64,000 bases of DNA from Cryobacterium glaciale (GTDB lineage Bacteria; Actinomycetota; Actinomycetes; Actinomycetales; Microbacteriaceae). Of this stretch, positions 18,461 to 27,279 are shown piece by piece; position 1 is the first letter of the stretch, and every line of letters starts with the position of its first letter. The position numbers and the translations under genes were made by a program. The stretch lies in NCBI RefSeq assembly GCF_004402535.1, contig NZ_SOEY01000008.1, forward strand, positions 186,001 to 250,000, in the 5' to 3' direction. Below the pieces are notes generated by a model. The model did not search any database. It was given only the letters and a program-made list of their open reading frames with translations, and was not told the DNA's origin.

Positions 18461-19534
18461 ATGGCGCCTCGCGCCCTCGATACCCTTCCTCCGCGACCAG
18501 CGGATGCCGCAGCCCCCGCCGACGACCAGCTTCGCGACCTGTACCGCATGCTGTCCAACGTGCGGCAGCTCGACACGGCGGCCGTGGCCTGGCAGCGGCA
18601 GGGCCTTATTCCCGGCTACGCGCCGATGCTCGGCCAGGAGGCTGCCCAGGTCGGTGCCGGCGCTGCCGTCGATATAACTCGCGACTTCGTCTTTCCGACC
18701 TACCGCGAGATGGGCGTTGCCTACACGCTCGGCGTGAACATGGTCGAGTACATGTCTACCCACAAGGCAATCTGGCACGGTGGTCTCTACGACTCCGTCG
18801 CCACACACTTCGCCCCGTTCCAGGCGGTGGTCGGCGGATCCGTGCTGCACGCGGTCGGCTGGGCGCACGGCCAGACCCTGAATGGCCAGACCATAAACAG
18901 TTCCGTCGCTGCCGGGCTCGGCGTGGGTCTGGCCTTCCTCGGCGATGGCGCAAGCTCGCAGGGCGATGTGCACGAGGCCATGAATTTCGCCGCCATTCTG
19001 CAGGCGCCGGTCGTGTTCTTCGTGCAGAACAACGGCTGGGCCATCTCGGTGCCGACCGAGCGGCAGGTGGCGGGCGGCTCGGTGGCCGCACGCGCTGCCG
19101 GCTACGGCATGCCGGCCGTTCGCGTGGACGGCAACGATGTGCTCGCCGTGCGTGATGCCACCCATCGCGCCGTCGCTCATGCCCGCGCGGGTCTCGGCCC
19201 GGTCGTGGTCGAGGCCATGACCTATCGGCGCGGTCCGCACTCCACGAGTGACGACCCCGGTCGGTATCGCACCCTCGACGACGAGAAGATCGACGGCGGC
19301 GAAGACCCGCTCAGCCGGTTTCGCGCGGTGCTGCTCGCCCAGGGTACGGCTCACGCTGCCTTCTTCGCCGAGGCCGATGCCCAGGCCCAGCAACACGCCG
19401 ACGACATTCGCGACGGCGTGGTCGCCCTCTCAAGTAGGCCCGGCAGCGAAATGTTCGACTTCGTTTTTCAAGAAACAACCCCGACGCTCGGCGCGCAGGC
19501 GCGCCAGTGGAGAGAGGAATCCGAGCATGTCTGA
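18461..19534 (+). CDS. 2-oxoacid dehydrogenase E1 component, alpha subunit
   Basis: 357 residues. It is a thiamine-diphosphate enzyme subunit that decarboxylates a 2-oxo acid. The ThDP motif is visible as GDGASSQGDVHEAMNFAAILQAPVVFFVQNNGW (about 166-198), together with the phosphorylation-loop-like YRRGPHSTSDDPGRYR (about 256-271), which matches branched-chain E1 alpha proteins. The start has AAGGAG 10 nt upstream. It is the first gene of an operon and overlaps E1 beta by 8 nt. Sequence features resemble branched-chain or pyruvate E1, whereas the downstream E2 pieces resemble acetoin dehydrogenase, so the true substrate is open. Confidence 0.92.
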   Translation: MAPRALDTLPPRPADAAAPADDQLRDLYRMLSNVRQLDTAAVAWQRQGLIPGYAPMLGQEAAQVGAGAAVDITRDFVFPTYREMGVAYTLGVNMVEYMSTHKAIWHGGLYDSVATHFAPFQAVVGGSVLHAVGWAHGQTLNGQTINSSVAAGLGVGLAFLGDGASSQGDVHEAMNFAAILQAPVVFFVQNNGWAISVPTERQVAGGSVAARAAGYGMPAVRVDGNDVLAVRDATHRAVAHARAGLGPVVVEAMTYRRGPHSTSDDPGRYRTLDDEKIDGGEDPLSRFRAVLLAQGTAHAAFFAEADAQAQQHADDIRDGVVALSSRPGSEMFDFVFQETTPTLGAQARQWREESEHV

Positions 19535-20588
19535 GTCCACGACCACCGCGACTCTGGAAATCAGTCGGGAGACCGCGCCGACCCCGCTCGCGCAGCTCTC
19601 CATGCAACAGGCCATCAACCGGGCGCTCGGTGAGATTCTCGAAAGCGACGACCGCGCCCTCATCTTCGGCGAAGACGTCGGCGTGCTCGGCGGTGTCTTT
19701 CGGGTCACCGACGGGCTGCAGCAGCGCTTCGGCGCGAACCGGGTGTTCGACACCCCGCTGGCAGAGTCGGGCATTCTCGGCACCGCGATCGGGCTGGCCA
19801 TGGCCGGTTTTCATCCCATTCCCGAGGTGCAGTTCGACGGCTTCGCCTACCCGGCCGTGAACCAGATCATCACCCAACTCGCCCGCATGAACTATCGCAG
19901 CCGCGGACGTCTGCCCATGCAGGTGACGCTGCGGGTGCCGAGTTTCGGCGGCATTCGCGCCCCCGAACACCACGGGGAAAGCCTCGAATCGCTGTTCGCG
20001 CACGTGCCCGGACTCAAGGTCGTCGCACCCGCAAACCCGCAGCAGGCCTATCACCTGCTCAAGCACGCCGTCTCGATGCCCGACCCGGTCATCTTCATGG
20101 AGCCCAAGGCGCGCTACTGGAACAAGGCCGGGGTCAACCTGACCGAGAACGTGGCCGGTGACGACGACCGAGCCTCGCTCGAGGGTTCCGTGATCGCCCG
20201 CTCGGGCAAGCACGCCACCCTCATCGCGTGGGGCGCCATGGTGTCCCGCTGCCTGCAGGTGGCGGAGCTGGCTGCGGAAGACGGCATTGAACTCGAGGTG
20301 CTCGACCTGCGCTGGCTGAAGCCGATCGACGAAGCGGGGCTGGCGGCATCCGTTGCGCGCACGCGTCGCGCCATCGTCGTGCACGAGGGGCCGCACACCG
20401 CTGGCCTCGGCGCCGAAGTTGCCGCGCTCGTCTCGCAGAGCTGCTTCGACACCCTGCGCGCACCGGTCGAACGCGTCACCGGCTTCGACGTGCCGTACCC
20501 CTCCGGCGATCTCGAAGACGAGTACATCCCGAACATTGATCGAATTCTCTTCGGAGTTCAGCGAGTATTGGAGTACCGCCGTGGCTGA
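19527..20588 (+). CDS. 2-oxoacid dehydrogenase E1 component, beta subunit
   Basis: 353 residues from ATG 19527 (MSESTTTATLEIS). It starts with the family signature SMQQAINRALGEILESDDRALIFGEDVG (about 28-55), then RVFDTPLAESGILGTAIGLAM and PEVQFDGFAYPA, and ends in the transketolase C domain. It pairs with the alpha subunit to form the alpha2beta2 E1. It overlaps the alpha gene by 8 nt and the lipoyl gene by 8 nt, so translation is probably coupled. The open frame further upstream is a shadow inside the alpha gene. Confidence 0.93.
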   Translation: MSESTTTATLEISRETAPTPLAQLSMQQAINRALGEILESDDRALIFGEDVGVLGGVFRVTDGLQQRFGANRVFDTPLAESGILGTAIGLAMAGFHPIPEVQFDGFAYPAVNQIITQLARMNYRSRGRLPMQVTLRVPSFGGIRAPEHHGESLESLFAHVPGLKVVAPANPQQAYHLLKHAVSMPDPVIFMEPKARYWNKAGVNLTENVAGDDDRASLEGSVIARSGKHATLIAWGAMVSRCLQVAELAAEDGIELEVLDLRWLKPIDEAGLAASVARTRRAIVVHEGPHTAGLGAEVAALVSQSCFDTLRAPVERVTGFDVPYPSGDLEDEYIPNIDRILFGVQRVLEYRRG

Positions 20589-20910
20589 AATCTCTTTTCC
20601 CCTGCCCGACCTCGGTGAGGGACTGCTCGAAGCGACCGTGCTCGAATGGCTCGTTGCCGTCGGCGACCAGGTGGAACGCAACCAGCCCTTCGTCGAGGTC
20701 GAAACGACCAAGTCGTCGGTGGAGCTGCCCTCGCCGATAGCGGGAATCGTGCTCACCCTGCACGGTGAGCCTGGCGACGTGGTGCTCGTCGACACCCCGC
20801 TGATCACCTTTGCGGTCGCCGACGATTCCGCCGGCATCGTGGGCACCGTGCCGCAGGAGGCCGCCCCGAAACGCCGCGTGCGCCTCTCCGCCGTGCTTGA
20901 CGAGGACTAG
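20581..20910 (+). CDS. Stand-alone lipoyl (biotinyl) domain protein, E2-like
   Basis: 109 residues from GTG 20581 (residue 2 onward AEISFPLPDLGEGLLEA). It is a single lipoyl domain with the lysine motif VETTKSSVELPSP near residue 40. After the domain there is only about 25 residues, ending KRRVRLSAVLDED; the peripheral-subunit-binding domain and the acyltransferase domain of a normal E2 (400-600 residues) are missing. The alpha/beta hydrolase gene begins 2 nt downstream in another frame. Together these two correspond to the two halves of AcoC-type E2 proteins. It overlaps E1 beta by 8 nt. Confidence 0.88.
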   Translation: MAEISFPLPDLGEGLLEATVLEWLVAVGDQVERNQPFVEVETTKSSVELPSPIAGIVLTLHGEPGDVVLVDTPLITFAVADDSAGIVGTVPQEAAPKRRVRLSAVLDED

Positions 20911-20912
20911 AA

Positions 20913-21674
20913 ATGCTCACCAGCTGGCGCCGGCACGAACCCACCGTCGATGCGGGCCTCGCCCCGGTGCTGCTCGTGCACGGCTTCGCCTCGTCGACCG
21001 CCCTCAACTGGGAGGCGACCGGGTGGGTGCGTGACCTCAGCAACGCTGGCCGGCGCGTGCTCACCGTCGACCTGCTCGGTCACGGCGAGAGCGCGGCACC
21101 GCTCGAAACGGATGCCTACGCCCCCAGCCGCCTGCGCCAGGCCGTTCTCGAGGTGCTCGCCCTGGCCGGCGCCCGGCCGCGTGAGGCCGGCGACCCGGCC
21201 TCCGGTGTCGACCTGGTCGGCTATTCGCTCGGGTCACGCATGGTCTGGGAGCTCGCCGCCGAGCGACCCGACCTGGTCAATCGCGCGGTGCTCGGCGGAA
21301 TGAGCGCGGAGGACCCGCTCGCCGACTTCGACCTCGATGCGGCCGATCGGTTTCTCGCCGATTCCAGTGCGATCGTGCACGAGTCCACCGCCGCGCTGAT
21401 GACCCTGATGCAGCTCGCACCTGGTGCGAACACCCCGGCTCTGTTGCGGCTGGTCGCTGCGATCAAGCAGGAACGGTTCGAGCCGGGCGCATCCGTTCCG
21501 TCGAGGCCTCTGCTGTTCGTGACCGGCGACCGTGATGCGCTCGCGACCGGAACGGCCGAGCTCGCGGCGCTCGCCGACTCCGAGGTGCTGTGGCTGCCCG
21601 CCCGCACCCACATGAACGCGGTGAGCTCCCGCGCCTTCAAGCAGGCAGCGATCGAGTTTCTTGCCCGCCATTGA
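20913..21674 (+). CDS. Alpha/beta hydrolase, probable catalytic partner of the lipoyl protein
   Basis: 253 residues. It has the oxyanion-hole HG (LLVHGFASS, about 22-30), nucleophile elbow GYSLGSRM (serine near 104), a TGDRDAL acid region and a late histidine (ARTHMNAV). It is the last gene of the E1 alpha-E1 beta-lipoyl operon, starting 2 nt after the lipoyl stop. AcoC of the acetoin dehydrogenase complex is one polypeptide with a lipoyl domain followed by just such a hydrolase domain; here the two are separate. Alternative: an unrelated esterase that happens to share the operon. Confidence 0.82.
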   Translation: MLTSWRRHEPTVDAGLAPVLLVHGFASSTALNWEATGWVRDLSNAGRRVLTVDLLGHGESAAPLETDAYAPSRLRQAVLEVLALAGARPREAGDPASGVDLVGYSLGSRMVWELAAERPDLVNRAVLGGMSAEDPLADFDLDAADRFLADSSAIVHESTAALMTLMQLAPGANTPALLRLVAAIKQERFEPGASVPSRPLLFVTGDRDALATGTAELAALADSEVLWLPARTHMNAVSSRAFKQAAIEFLARH

Positions 21675-22028
21675 CCAGGCAGTCCTAACCGCGAAGATTC
21701 GCGCGGATGGGCCCAGATTCACTGCTTTCGATGGTCCCGCAAGAAAATTACCGGAGTTGTGAACGGCGCCGAGTGAATGCGGATACTGTAGCTCCGTGCG
21801 ACAGCACTTGGCTCCACCAATGCTCGCTCAAAGACCGAGCGCAAGGCGAATGCCGGCCCCAATCTCGGCGAGCAGGTACGCAGGGACATGCCCTGATACC
21901 AATCATCACCAGGGATGAGCGTCCCCCACGGGGAATCCTCTGCGAGACGAACAATTGCGTTGCAGCCGATAGATCCGGCGTGCGGGTTAAGTCAGAATAG
22001 GACGCGCGCATAACTATGGATCTACCGC
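21675..22028. other. Gene-free stretch, nothing recognised
   Basis: About 350 bp between the hydrolase and the Fic gene. Open frames on both strands (for example 21707-22000 plus, 21748-22035 minus) have poor codon bias and no ribosome site. A piece near 21820-21899 has slightly protein-like codon use in one frame without a start, possibly a remnant. No RNA gene or clear terminator was found. Confidence 0.45.
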
Positions 22029-22051
22029 TAAGCATTGGTATGCTTATTCCG
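22029..22051 (+). promoter_or_regulatory. Palindromic operator overlapping -10 of a leaderless fic promoter
   Basis: Perfect inverted repeat TAAGCAT (22029-22035), 4-nt spacer, ATGCTTA (22040-22046). The right arm contains TATGCT (22039-22044), a good -10 box whose expected start point coincides with the GTG start codon of fic at 22051. No Shine-Dalgarno sequence precedes that GTG, so the mRNA is probably leaderless. The C-terminal helix-turn-helix of Fic is a plausible ligand. Confidence 0.6.
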
Positions 22052-23247
22052 TGGCCACGTTTGAGGAAAAGTTACCCTGGGCGCCGATCGGTTACGAGCA
22101 ACGCCCCTGGCGCAGCGTTCAAGACGACTATGGCTCGCGTACGCAGAAGGGTCTGGCATCCGGACCGTACTTGGCGTCGGTGCCCGCATTCATCGCCGAT
22201 CGCGACATCCCGCTGAGCAGCGAACTCCACGCGCTGACCGAAGAGGCCGCCAGTGAGCTTGCCCGCTTCGATGCCGAAGTGGGACAGAGCGCGGCACCAT
22301 TCGCATCCATTCTCCTGCGCACGGAGAGCGCCTCCAGCTCAGCGATTGAGAATCTCACGAGCGGAGCACGACAGATCGCCCTGGCGGAGCTCGGTGAACA
22401 CGCCTCGAAGAATGCACAGCTTATCGTCGGCAACGTCCGAGCAATGCAAGCGGCCCTGGCACTGTCCGAGTCCATCGATGGACGCGCCATCCTGGAAATG
22501 CATCGCGCACTCCTCGAGCACAGCAATCCGGACATCGTTGGTCACTGGCGTGACCAACAGGTCTGGATCGGAGGCGGGAACCTTGGGCCCCACACCGCAC
22601 AGTTTGTGCCGCCGCATCACGATCGAGTCTCGGAGCTCATGGATGATCTTGTCGCGTTCGCCAGCCGCGACGACCTTCCTTTGCTCGCTCAGACCGCGAT
22701 CGCTCACGCTCAATTCGAAACGATTCACCCGTTCCCTGACGGCAACGGAAGGGTCGGTCGCGCTCTTATTCAGGCGATGCTGCGCGCGGGAAAGCTCACT
22801 CACAATGTGGCCGTTCCGGTGTCCGCGGGGCTCCTCCACGACACCAGTCGATATTTCGAGTCCCTCAGCGCATACCGGTCCGGGGATATTGCCCCGATAA
22901 TCCGCTCCATCGCGGAGGCATCGTTCGCCGCGGTGCACAACGGACGCATCCTCGTAGTGGATCTAGAAACTGTGCAGGTCGACTGGCGCGGACGCATCAA
23001 CGCAAGACGAGACTCGGCGGTCCATCGACTAGTACACGTTCTGCTTCGTCAACCCGTGATCGGAGCGGCCGCAGCCGCGGCTGAGCTTGGCGTCTCGACC
23101 GTCAACGCTCAGGTCGCTATCGACCGACTCGTTGACGCTGACATTCTGACTCAAATTACCGACGGACGGCGAAATCGAATCTGGCTCGCCAAAGACGTCG
23201 TCCGGGTTCTTGACGAATTCGGCGCCCGGGCGAAGAGGCGCCGATAG
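22051..23247 (+). CDS. Fic family AMP-transferase, class II, with C-terminal winged helix
   Basis: 398 residues. The Fic motif HPFPDGNGRVGRAL (about 230-243) is intact, so the protein should transfer AMP (or another nucleotide moiety) to hydroxyl groups of target proteins. N-terminal to it, SSAIEN (about 97-102) fits the inhibitory motif (S/T)xxxE(G/N), placing it in class II, where the N-terminal helix blocks ATP binding until released. The last 70 residues look like a winged helix-turn-helix (AAAELGVSTVNAQVAIDRLVDADI), suggesting DNA binding and autoregulation. GTG start at 22051. Monocistronic. Confidence 0.92.
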   Translation: MATFEEKLPWAPIGYEQRPWRSVQDDYGSRTQKGLASGPYLASVPAFIADRDIPLSSELHALTEEAASELARFDAEVGQSAAPFASILLRTESASSSAIENLTSGARQIALAELGEHASKNAQLIVGNVRAMQAALALSESIDGRAILEMHRALLEHSNPDIVGHWRDQQVWIGGGNLGPHTAQFVPPHHDRVSELMDDLVAFASRDDLPLLAQTAIAHAQFETIHPFPDGNGRVGRALIQAMLRAGKLTHNVAVPVSAGLLHDTSRYFESLSAYRSGDIAPIIRSIAEASFAAVHNGRILVVDLETVQVDWRGRINARRDSAVHRLVHVLLRQPVIGAAAAAAELGVSTVNAQVAIDRLVDADILTQITDGRRNRIWLAKDVVRVLDEFGARAKRRR

Positions 23248-23440
23248 CGGATGTTCCGCGTCGCCGGTTGAGGGCAACATGCGGAGCTGGGAGTCGGGGC
23301 GCGCAATGTCTCATAGGGCCCCTACGGGACCGCTGCCACCATCTCAGGATGCCCGCAATGGGGACCCTGAGCGGTACCTTCAGGCGTATCGCGTGTGACA
23401 TTGCTGTCTGCGCAGGAGTAAGTGTACAGGTCTGCTCAGG

Positions 23441-23584
23441 TCAGAAACCGGTGGTTGGCAACGTGTCGGGTACCGCGATATCCGAGTGCGTCGTTGCTGT
23501 CAGATCGATGACGTAGGTGCCGACGAGCGCGATGGCCGCGGGGTCGATGGCGCCACAGACTGGCGCGGTGTTTTCACTTTTCAT
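23441..23584 (-). CDS. Possible small protein or gene remnant
   Basis: 47 residues from ATG 23584 (MKSENTAPVCGAID...). Third codon positions are strongly G/C over most of its length, as in the neighbouring genes, unlike the other open frames in this gap. I do not recognise it; the ending TLPTTGF and the single cysteine give no function. It could be the 3' end of a decayed gene, since the frame stays open upstream to 23641. The rest of the 23248-23708 gap shows nothing. Confidence 0.3.
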   Translation of the reverse strand: MKSENTAPVCGAIDPAAIALVGTYVIDLTATTHSDIAVPDTLPTTGF

Positions 23585-23708
23585 GCCCCCAGCCAAACAG
23601 CCTGGGCCTGGCTCTGTCGTCCGCCTACGGGTTAGATCCAATCATCCTTTGGGAGGAATTTGCAGCAATTTGCCACTCACGCGACGTAGCGGGTTCTAGC
23701 GTTGGGAT

Positions 23709-25619
23709 ATGCATCCTGCTTCTGGTAATCATCGTTGGCTCGTCGAGCCGCTAATTGGCATCGCGCTCGTGTTGATCTGGGCTGCCGGGTTCAGCACACC
23801 CTTGGTGAGCTTCGTCCCGATGCGTGGAGAAATGATCGCGTATACAACTCCATACGCGTTCGTGCTCGTGGTCGGCTTCGCGGTCGCCATCGCGCTCTCC
23901 CGCGTTGCAACCGGCACTTCGCTTGTCCTCGTTGGTGTGCTTCTGGCGGCTCAGCTGCTCCTCTGGCCTGCTCGGTTCAATGTGCTCAGTTGGTCGGCCT
24001 ATCTCATGTTGCTCGTCTTCGCCACACTCGTCGGGTTCCATGCAGCCAGGCGGATGCGCATGGTTGCTCCGTTCGTCCTGGTCCTCTACGCGGTCGTGGT
24101 CTCGGCTCTGCTGGTCCTTCCCCGCTTCAGCGCAACCAGCATCGATGGTTTGATCAACGGAAAACACCTGTCAACGGTTGCACTGATCCCCGATCTCCTC
24201 GTTAGTAGCGGCGTGGCCGCCCTGATCACGTTCGGGTTCTGGTACCTCGGGGTTCGGCTCCGCTTGGTGAGCTCCGCGCTGCGGTCGGGCTGGGATGACG
24301 CTACGTCGCCGATTATCAGCATCGCCCAACGGGTGCTGCTTCCGCTGCGCCCCGTGCTAGAGCCAGCCATCGCCGTCGCCTTCTACGTGCTCTGGATTAT
24401 CGCGGAAGCCGGTCGTTCCGGCAGCTCGCCATGGCCGTCGTTTCCCTTCACCCTTGGCCTTCTCGCTGCGTCGATCGCCGTCGCCCGGCCCTATCCCCGG
24501 GTTGCGGTCGCGCTGCCTGGCGTCGTGCTTGCGATTCAACTCTTCGGGATTCCCGCCCGGTTCGGTTCGACGACCTGGCCCGTGTACTTCGCCGTTCTCG
24601 TCACCTGCTTGATCGTGAGTGCGACCGCAGATCGGCGCATCCGCTGGCTGTCTCTGCCGATCGCGGCCGTGTATGTCGCCGTGATTACGACGCTTATGAC
24701 TGTTCCCGCGCTGTCCGACGGCTACGGCTGGACGTCATGGGTCGGCGCTGGAAATTCAGGCGACAACGTCATTAAAAGCTTCGCCGGTGTCCTCGTCGTC
24801 GGTCTACTCCTTACGGCAGCCGCCTGGTTCATCGGTTTCGGCCTTCGTGCATCGCAGTTGAAGCGAGCCGCCGACGCGAAGCTCGGCGCAACCGTCGACG
24901 AACTCCGCTCGGCCGAGATCGACTTGATCGTCGCGAGCGAGCGCGACCGCATCGCGCAGGACGTGCACGACATCATGGCGCATTCACTGGCCGTAATCAT
25001 CGCGCAAGCCGACGGCGCACGCTTTATCGGCCCGCAACGGCCGGATGCGATCAGCGAATCCCTGGAACGAATCGCTGCATCCGCCCGCACGTCGCTGGCC
25101 GAGGTGCGAATGCTGATCGAGTCACTTGTTGAAGATCCTGACGGCCACTCGAATCCCACCCTCGAGAACCTGGACGATCTTGTAGAGCGGATGCGCGGGG
25201 CCGGCCTCACCATCACCGTCAACCGCTTCGGCGACCCCACCGTGCTCACGTCTGGACAGCAACTGGCGGTGTACCGCATCGTGCAGGAGAGCCTGACGAA
25301 CGCACTTAAACACGCAGGAGCCCAGCCCGCTGCTCGGCTAACGCTCGACTGGCGCGGGCCAGGACTAGCCTTGACGGTCGCCTCCACCGGGGAGCCCCGG
25401 CAACACCCAAACTCGAACGTGCGCGGGCACGGGCACTGCCGCGGGCTCTATGGGATGCGCGAACGCGCGCGTGTGGCCGGCGGCTGGCTGACCGCGGACG
25501 TGGACGATGAAGCACCGGGCGGCTACCTGGTCACTGCATTCGTGCCGACGGCGTGCGTTGTCGAACAGACAACCGAGGCGCCGGAAACCGCCCTGCTGGC
25601 AGCAGCAGGCTCGCGGTGA
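23709..25619 (+). CDS. Sensor histidine kinase, NarL/DesK type
   Basis: 636 residues. The N-terminal 370 residues contain many hydrophobic helices (about ten), an integral-membrane sensor with no recognised domain. Then comes a HisKA_3 dimerisation/phosphoacceptor segment RDRIAQDVHDIMAHSLAVI with the phosphorylated histidine in DVHD, and an HATPase with RIVQESLTNALKHAG (N box) and GHGHCRGLYGMRERA (G boxes). It transfers phosphate to the regulator whose gene overlaps its stop (GTGA). The stimulus is unknown. Confidence 0.92.
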   Translation: MHPASGNHRWLVEPLIGIALVLIWAAGFSTPLVSFVPMRGEMIAYTTPYAFVLVVGFAVAIALSRVATGTSLVLVGVLLAAQLLLWPARFNVLSWSAYLMLLVFATLVGFHAARRMRMVAPFVLVLYAVVVSALLVLPRFSATSIDGLINGKHLSTVALIPDLLVSSGVAALITFGFWYLGVRLRLVSSALRSGWDDATSPIISIAQRVLLPLRPVLEPAIAVAFYVLWIIAEAGRSGSSPWPSFPFTLGLLAASIAVARPYPRVAVALPGVVLAIQLFGIPARFGSTTWPVYFAVLVTCLIVSATADRRIRWLSLPIAAVYVAVITTLMTVPALSDGYGWTSWVGAGNSGDNVIKSFAGVLVVGLLLTAAAWFIGFGLRASQLKRAADAKLGATVDELRSAEIDLIVASERDRIAQDVHDIMAHSLAVIIAQADGARFIGPQRPDAISESLERIAASARTSLAEVRMLIESLVEDPDGHSNPTLENLDDLVERMRGAGLTITVNRFGDPTVLTSGQQLAVYRIVQESLTNALKHAGAQPAARLTLDWRGPGLALTVASTGEPRQHPNSNVRGHGHCRGLYGMRERARVAGGWLTADVDDEAPGGYLVTAFVPTACVVEQTTEAPETALLAAAGSR

Positions 25620-26326
25620 GAGCCATCCGAGTTGCGATTGCCGATGACCAGCAACTGTTCTGTTCTGGGATCCAGATGCTCATCGAGTCACAGCCCGACC
25701 TGCAGTTCGTCGGTGCCGCCTACGACGGAGAAGCCGCGATCGCCCTCGCTCGCCAGGCGCGCCCCGACGTCATGTTGATGGACATCCGGATGCCGCTGCT
25801 CGACGGCATTGAGGCGACTGCGCGCATCCTGGACGCCACCGACAAACCCGACAGTGACAGCGGTGAATGCAACTCCGGCGACTGTGCCACCATTCTCGAC
25901 GCGCAGCCCAAGGTAATCATGCTCACGACGTTCCAACGCGATGAAGCGGTCGTTCGCGCAATCCATGCGGGCGCAGACGGTTTCATAATGAAGGACACCA
26001 CACCCGAGTTCGTACTTGCTTCGATCCGTACGGTCTACGCCGGGCACTCCGTGATCGCGCCCAGCGACACAGCCGACATCATCCGGGCACAGACATCCCA
26101 GCAGCACAGGGAGCCAACCGCCGAATCAATCTCAGCGCTCTCTGCACGCGAGAAAGAGGTCTTCCTGCTCGCGGCGCGCGGCCTCAGCAACGCGGACATC
26201 GCCCAGACCGCCTATATCAGCGAGGCGACGGTCAAGAGCCACATACGCAGCATCCTGGCGAAACTGTCACTCACCTCACGCGTGCAGATCGTCGCGCACG
26301 CCTACGAGAACGGGCTGCTGCGCTGA
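25616..26326 (+). CDS. Response regulator, NarL/FixJ (LuxR) family
   Basis: 236 residues from GTG 25616, which overlaps the kinase stop by 4 nt. The receiver domain has D10-D11 (IADDQQLF), phosphoacceptor D56 (VMLMDIRMP) and K in FIMKDTTPE. The C-terminal LuxR helix-turn-helix is AREKEVFLLAARGLSNADIAQTAYISEATVKSHIRSILAKL. Between beta4 and the fifth helix is an insertion of roughly 20 residues rich in D, S, G and two cysteines (SDSGECNSGDCA), uncommon in the family. Targets unknown. Confidence 0.93.
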   Translation: MRAIRVAIADDQQLFCSGIQMLIESQPDLQFVGAAYDGEAAIALARQARPDVMLMDIRMPLLDGIEATARILDATDKPDSDSGECNSGDCATILDAQPKVIMLTTFQRDEAVVRAIHAGADGFIMKDTTPEFVLASIRTVYAGHSVIAPSDTADIIRAQTSQQHREPTAESISALSAREKEVFLLAARGLSNADIAQTAYISEATVKSHIRSILAKLSLTSRVQIVAHAYENGLLR

Positions 26327-26398
26327 GTCGCGCCTACTCGAGGCACGGCGAATCCATCGCCTAGGCCGACGACGAGCCTGGGAACGCTGTGCGGCAAT

Positions 26399-26426
26399 GT
26401 CTACATCCGTAGACCGCAAATTTGCG
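26399..26426. terminator. Hairpins between convergent genes (bidirectional terminator candidate)
   Basis: GTCTAC-ATCC-GTAGAC (26399-26414) is followed directly by the perfect palindrome CGCAAATTTGCG (26415-26426) and then TATTTTCG. The site lies between the convergent response-regulator and ABC-transporter genes, so termination in both directions is plausible. The stems are short. Confidence 0.45.
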
Positions 26427-26480
26427 TATTTTCGCTGAGGCGTCACCCTAGCTTCAAGCCGGCGCTCTCGCAGGTGGGCG

Positions 26481-27272
26481 CTACCCGAGCAGGGCCCGGT
26501 CGTCGAGGGAAGCGCCCTTGATCTTGGCGAACTCGGCGAGCAGGTCGGGCACGGTCATGGTGGCCTTGCGCTCGGCGTCGACGTCGAGGATGATCTGCCC
26601 CTCGTGCATCATGATGAGCCGGTTGCCGAGCCGCAGCGCCTGTTCCATATTGTGGGTGACCATGAGCGTGGTCAGGTGGTGCTTCTCGACGATGCTCTCG
26701 GTGAGCGTCGTGACCAGTTCGGCCCGCTGCGGGTCGAGCGCGGCGGTGTGCTCGTCGAGCAGCAGGATGCGCGGCTGGGTGAAGCTCGCCATGAGCAGCG
26801 ATAGCGCCTGCCTCTGGCCGCCGGAGAGCAGCCCGACCCGGGCCTTGAGCCGGTTCTCGAGGCCGAGTTCGAGCGAGAGGAGTTCCTCGCGAAAGAAGGC
26901 CCGGCGCTTGTGGGTGACGCCCCAGGCGAGCCCGCGACGCTGGCCGCGGCGCAGCGCGAGGGCGAGGTTCTGCTCGATGCTCAGATCGGGAGCGGTGCCG
27001 GCCATCGGATCCTGGAAGACGCGGCCGACGTACGCGGCGCGGGCGTAGTCGGGCATCCGCTTGACGGAGCTGCCGTCGATCGACAGGTCGCCGGAATCGA
27101 TCGGCAGCCTGCCGCTGATCATGTTGAGCAGGGTGGATTTACCGGCGCCGTTGCTGCCGATGACGGTGACGAAATCGCCGGTGTTCAGCTGCAGCGATAC
27201 GTCGTTGAGGGCGACGCGTTCGTTGACGGTGCCGGGAAAGAAGGTCTTGGTGATGTTCTGGATGAGCAGCAT
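26481..27272 (-). CDS. ABC transporter ATP-binding protein (TrpZ-like)
   Basis: 263 residues from ATG 27272. Walker A is GSNGAGKST (about 40-48), signature LLSGGQRQALSLLM, Walker B RILLLDEHTAALDP, and the switch histidine is in VTHNMEQAL. It energises import through the permease encoded just upstream (7 nt apart). The three-gene set matches the TrpXYZ/PF04392 class of importers, for which tryptophan or tyrosine uptake has been shown or proposed in some Gram-positive bacteria. A longer frame to 27347 would overlap the permease gene and is rejected. Confidence 0.92.
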   Translation of the reverse strand: MLLIQNITKTFFPGTVNERVALNDVSLQLNTGDFVTVIGSNGAGKSTLLNMISGRLPIDSGDLSIDGSSVKRMPDYARAAYVGRVFQDPMAGTAPDLSIEQNLALALRRGQRRGLAWGVTHKRRAFFREELLSLELGLENRLKARVGLLSGGQRQALSLLMASFTQPRILLLDEHTAALDPQRAELVTTLTESIVEKHHLTTLMVTHNMEQALRLGNRLIMMHEGQIILDVDAERKATMTVPDLLAEFAKIKGASLDDRALLG

Positions 27273-27279
27273 GAGACTC

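Noticed and set aside
20581..21674. Single frameshifted E2 gene instead of two genes
   Set aside because: The hydrolase begins with its own ATG right after the lipoyl stop and both parts are intact, so two coupled genes are simpler; a sequencing error cannot be fully excluded.
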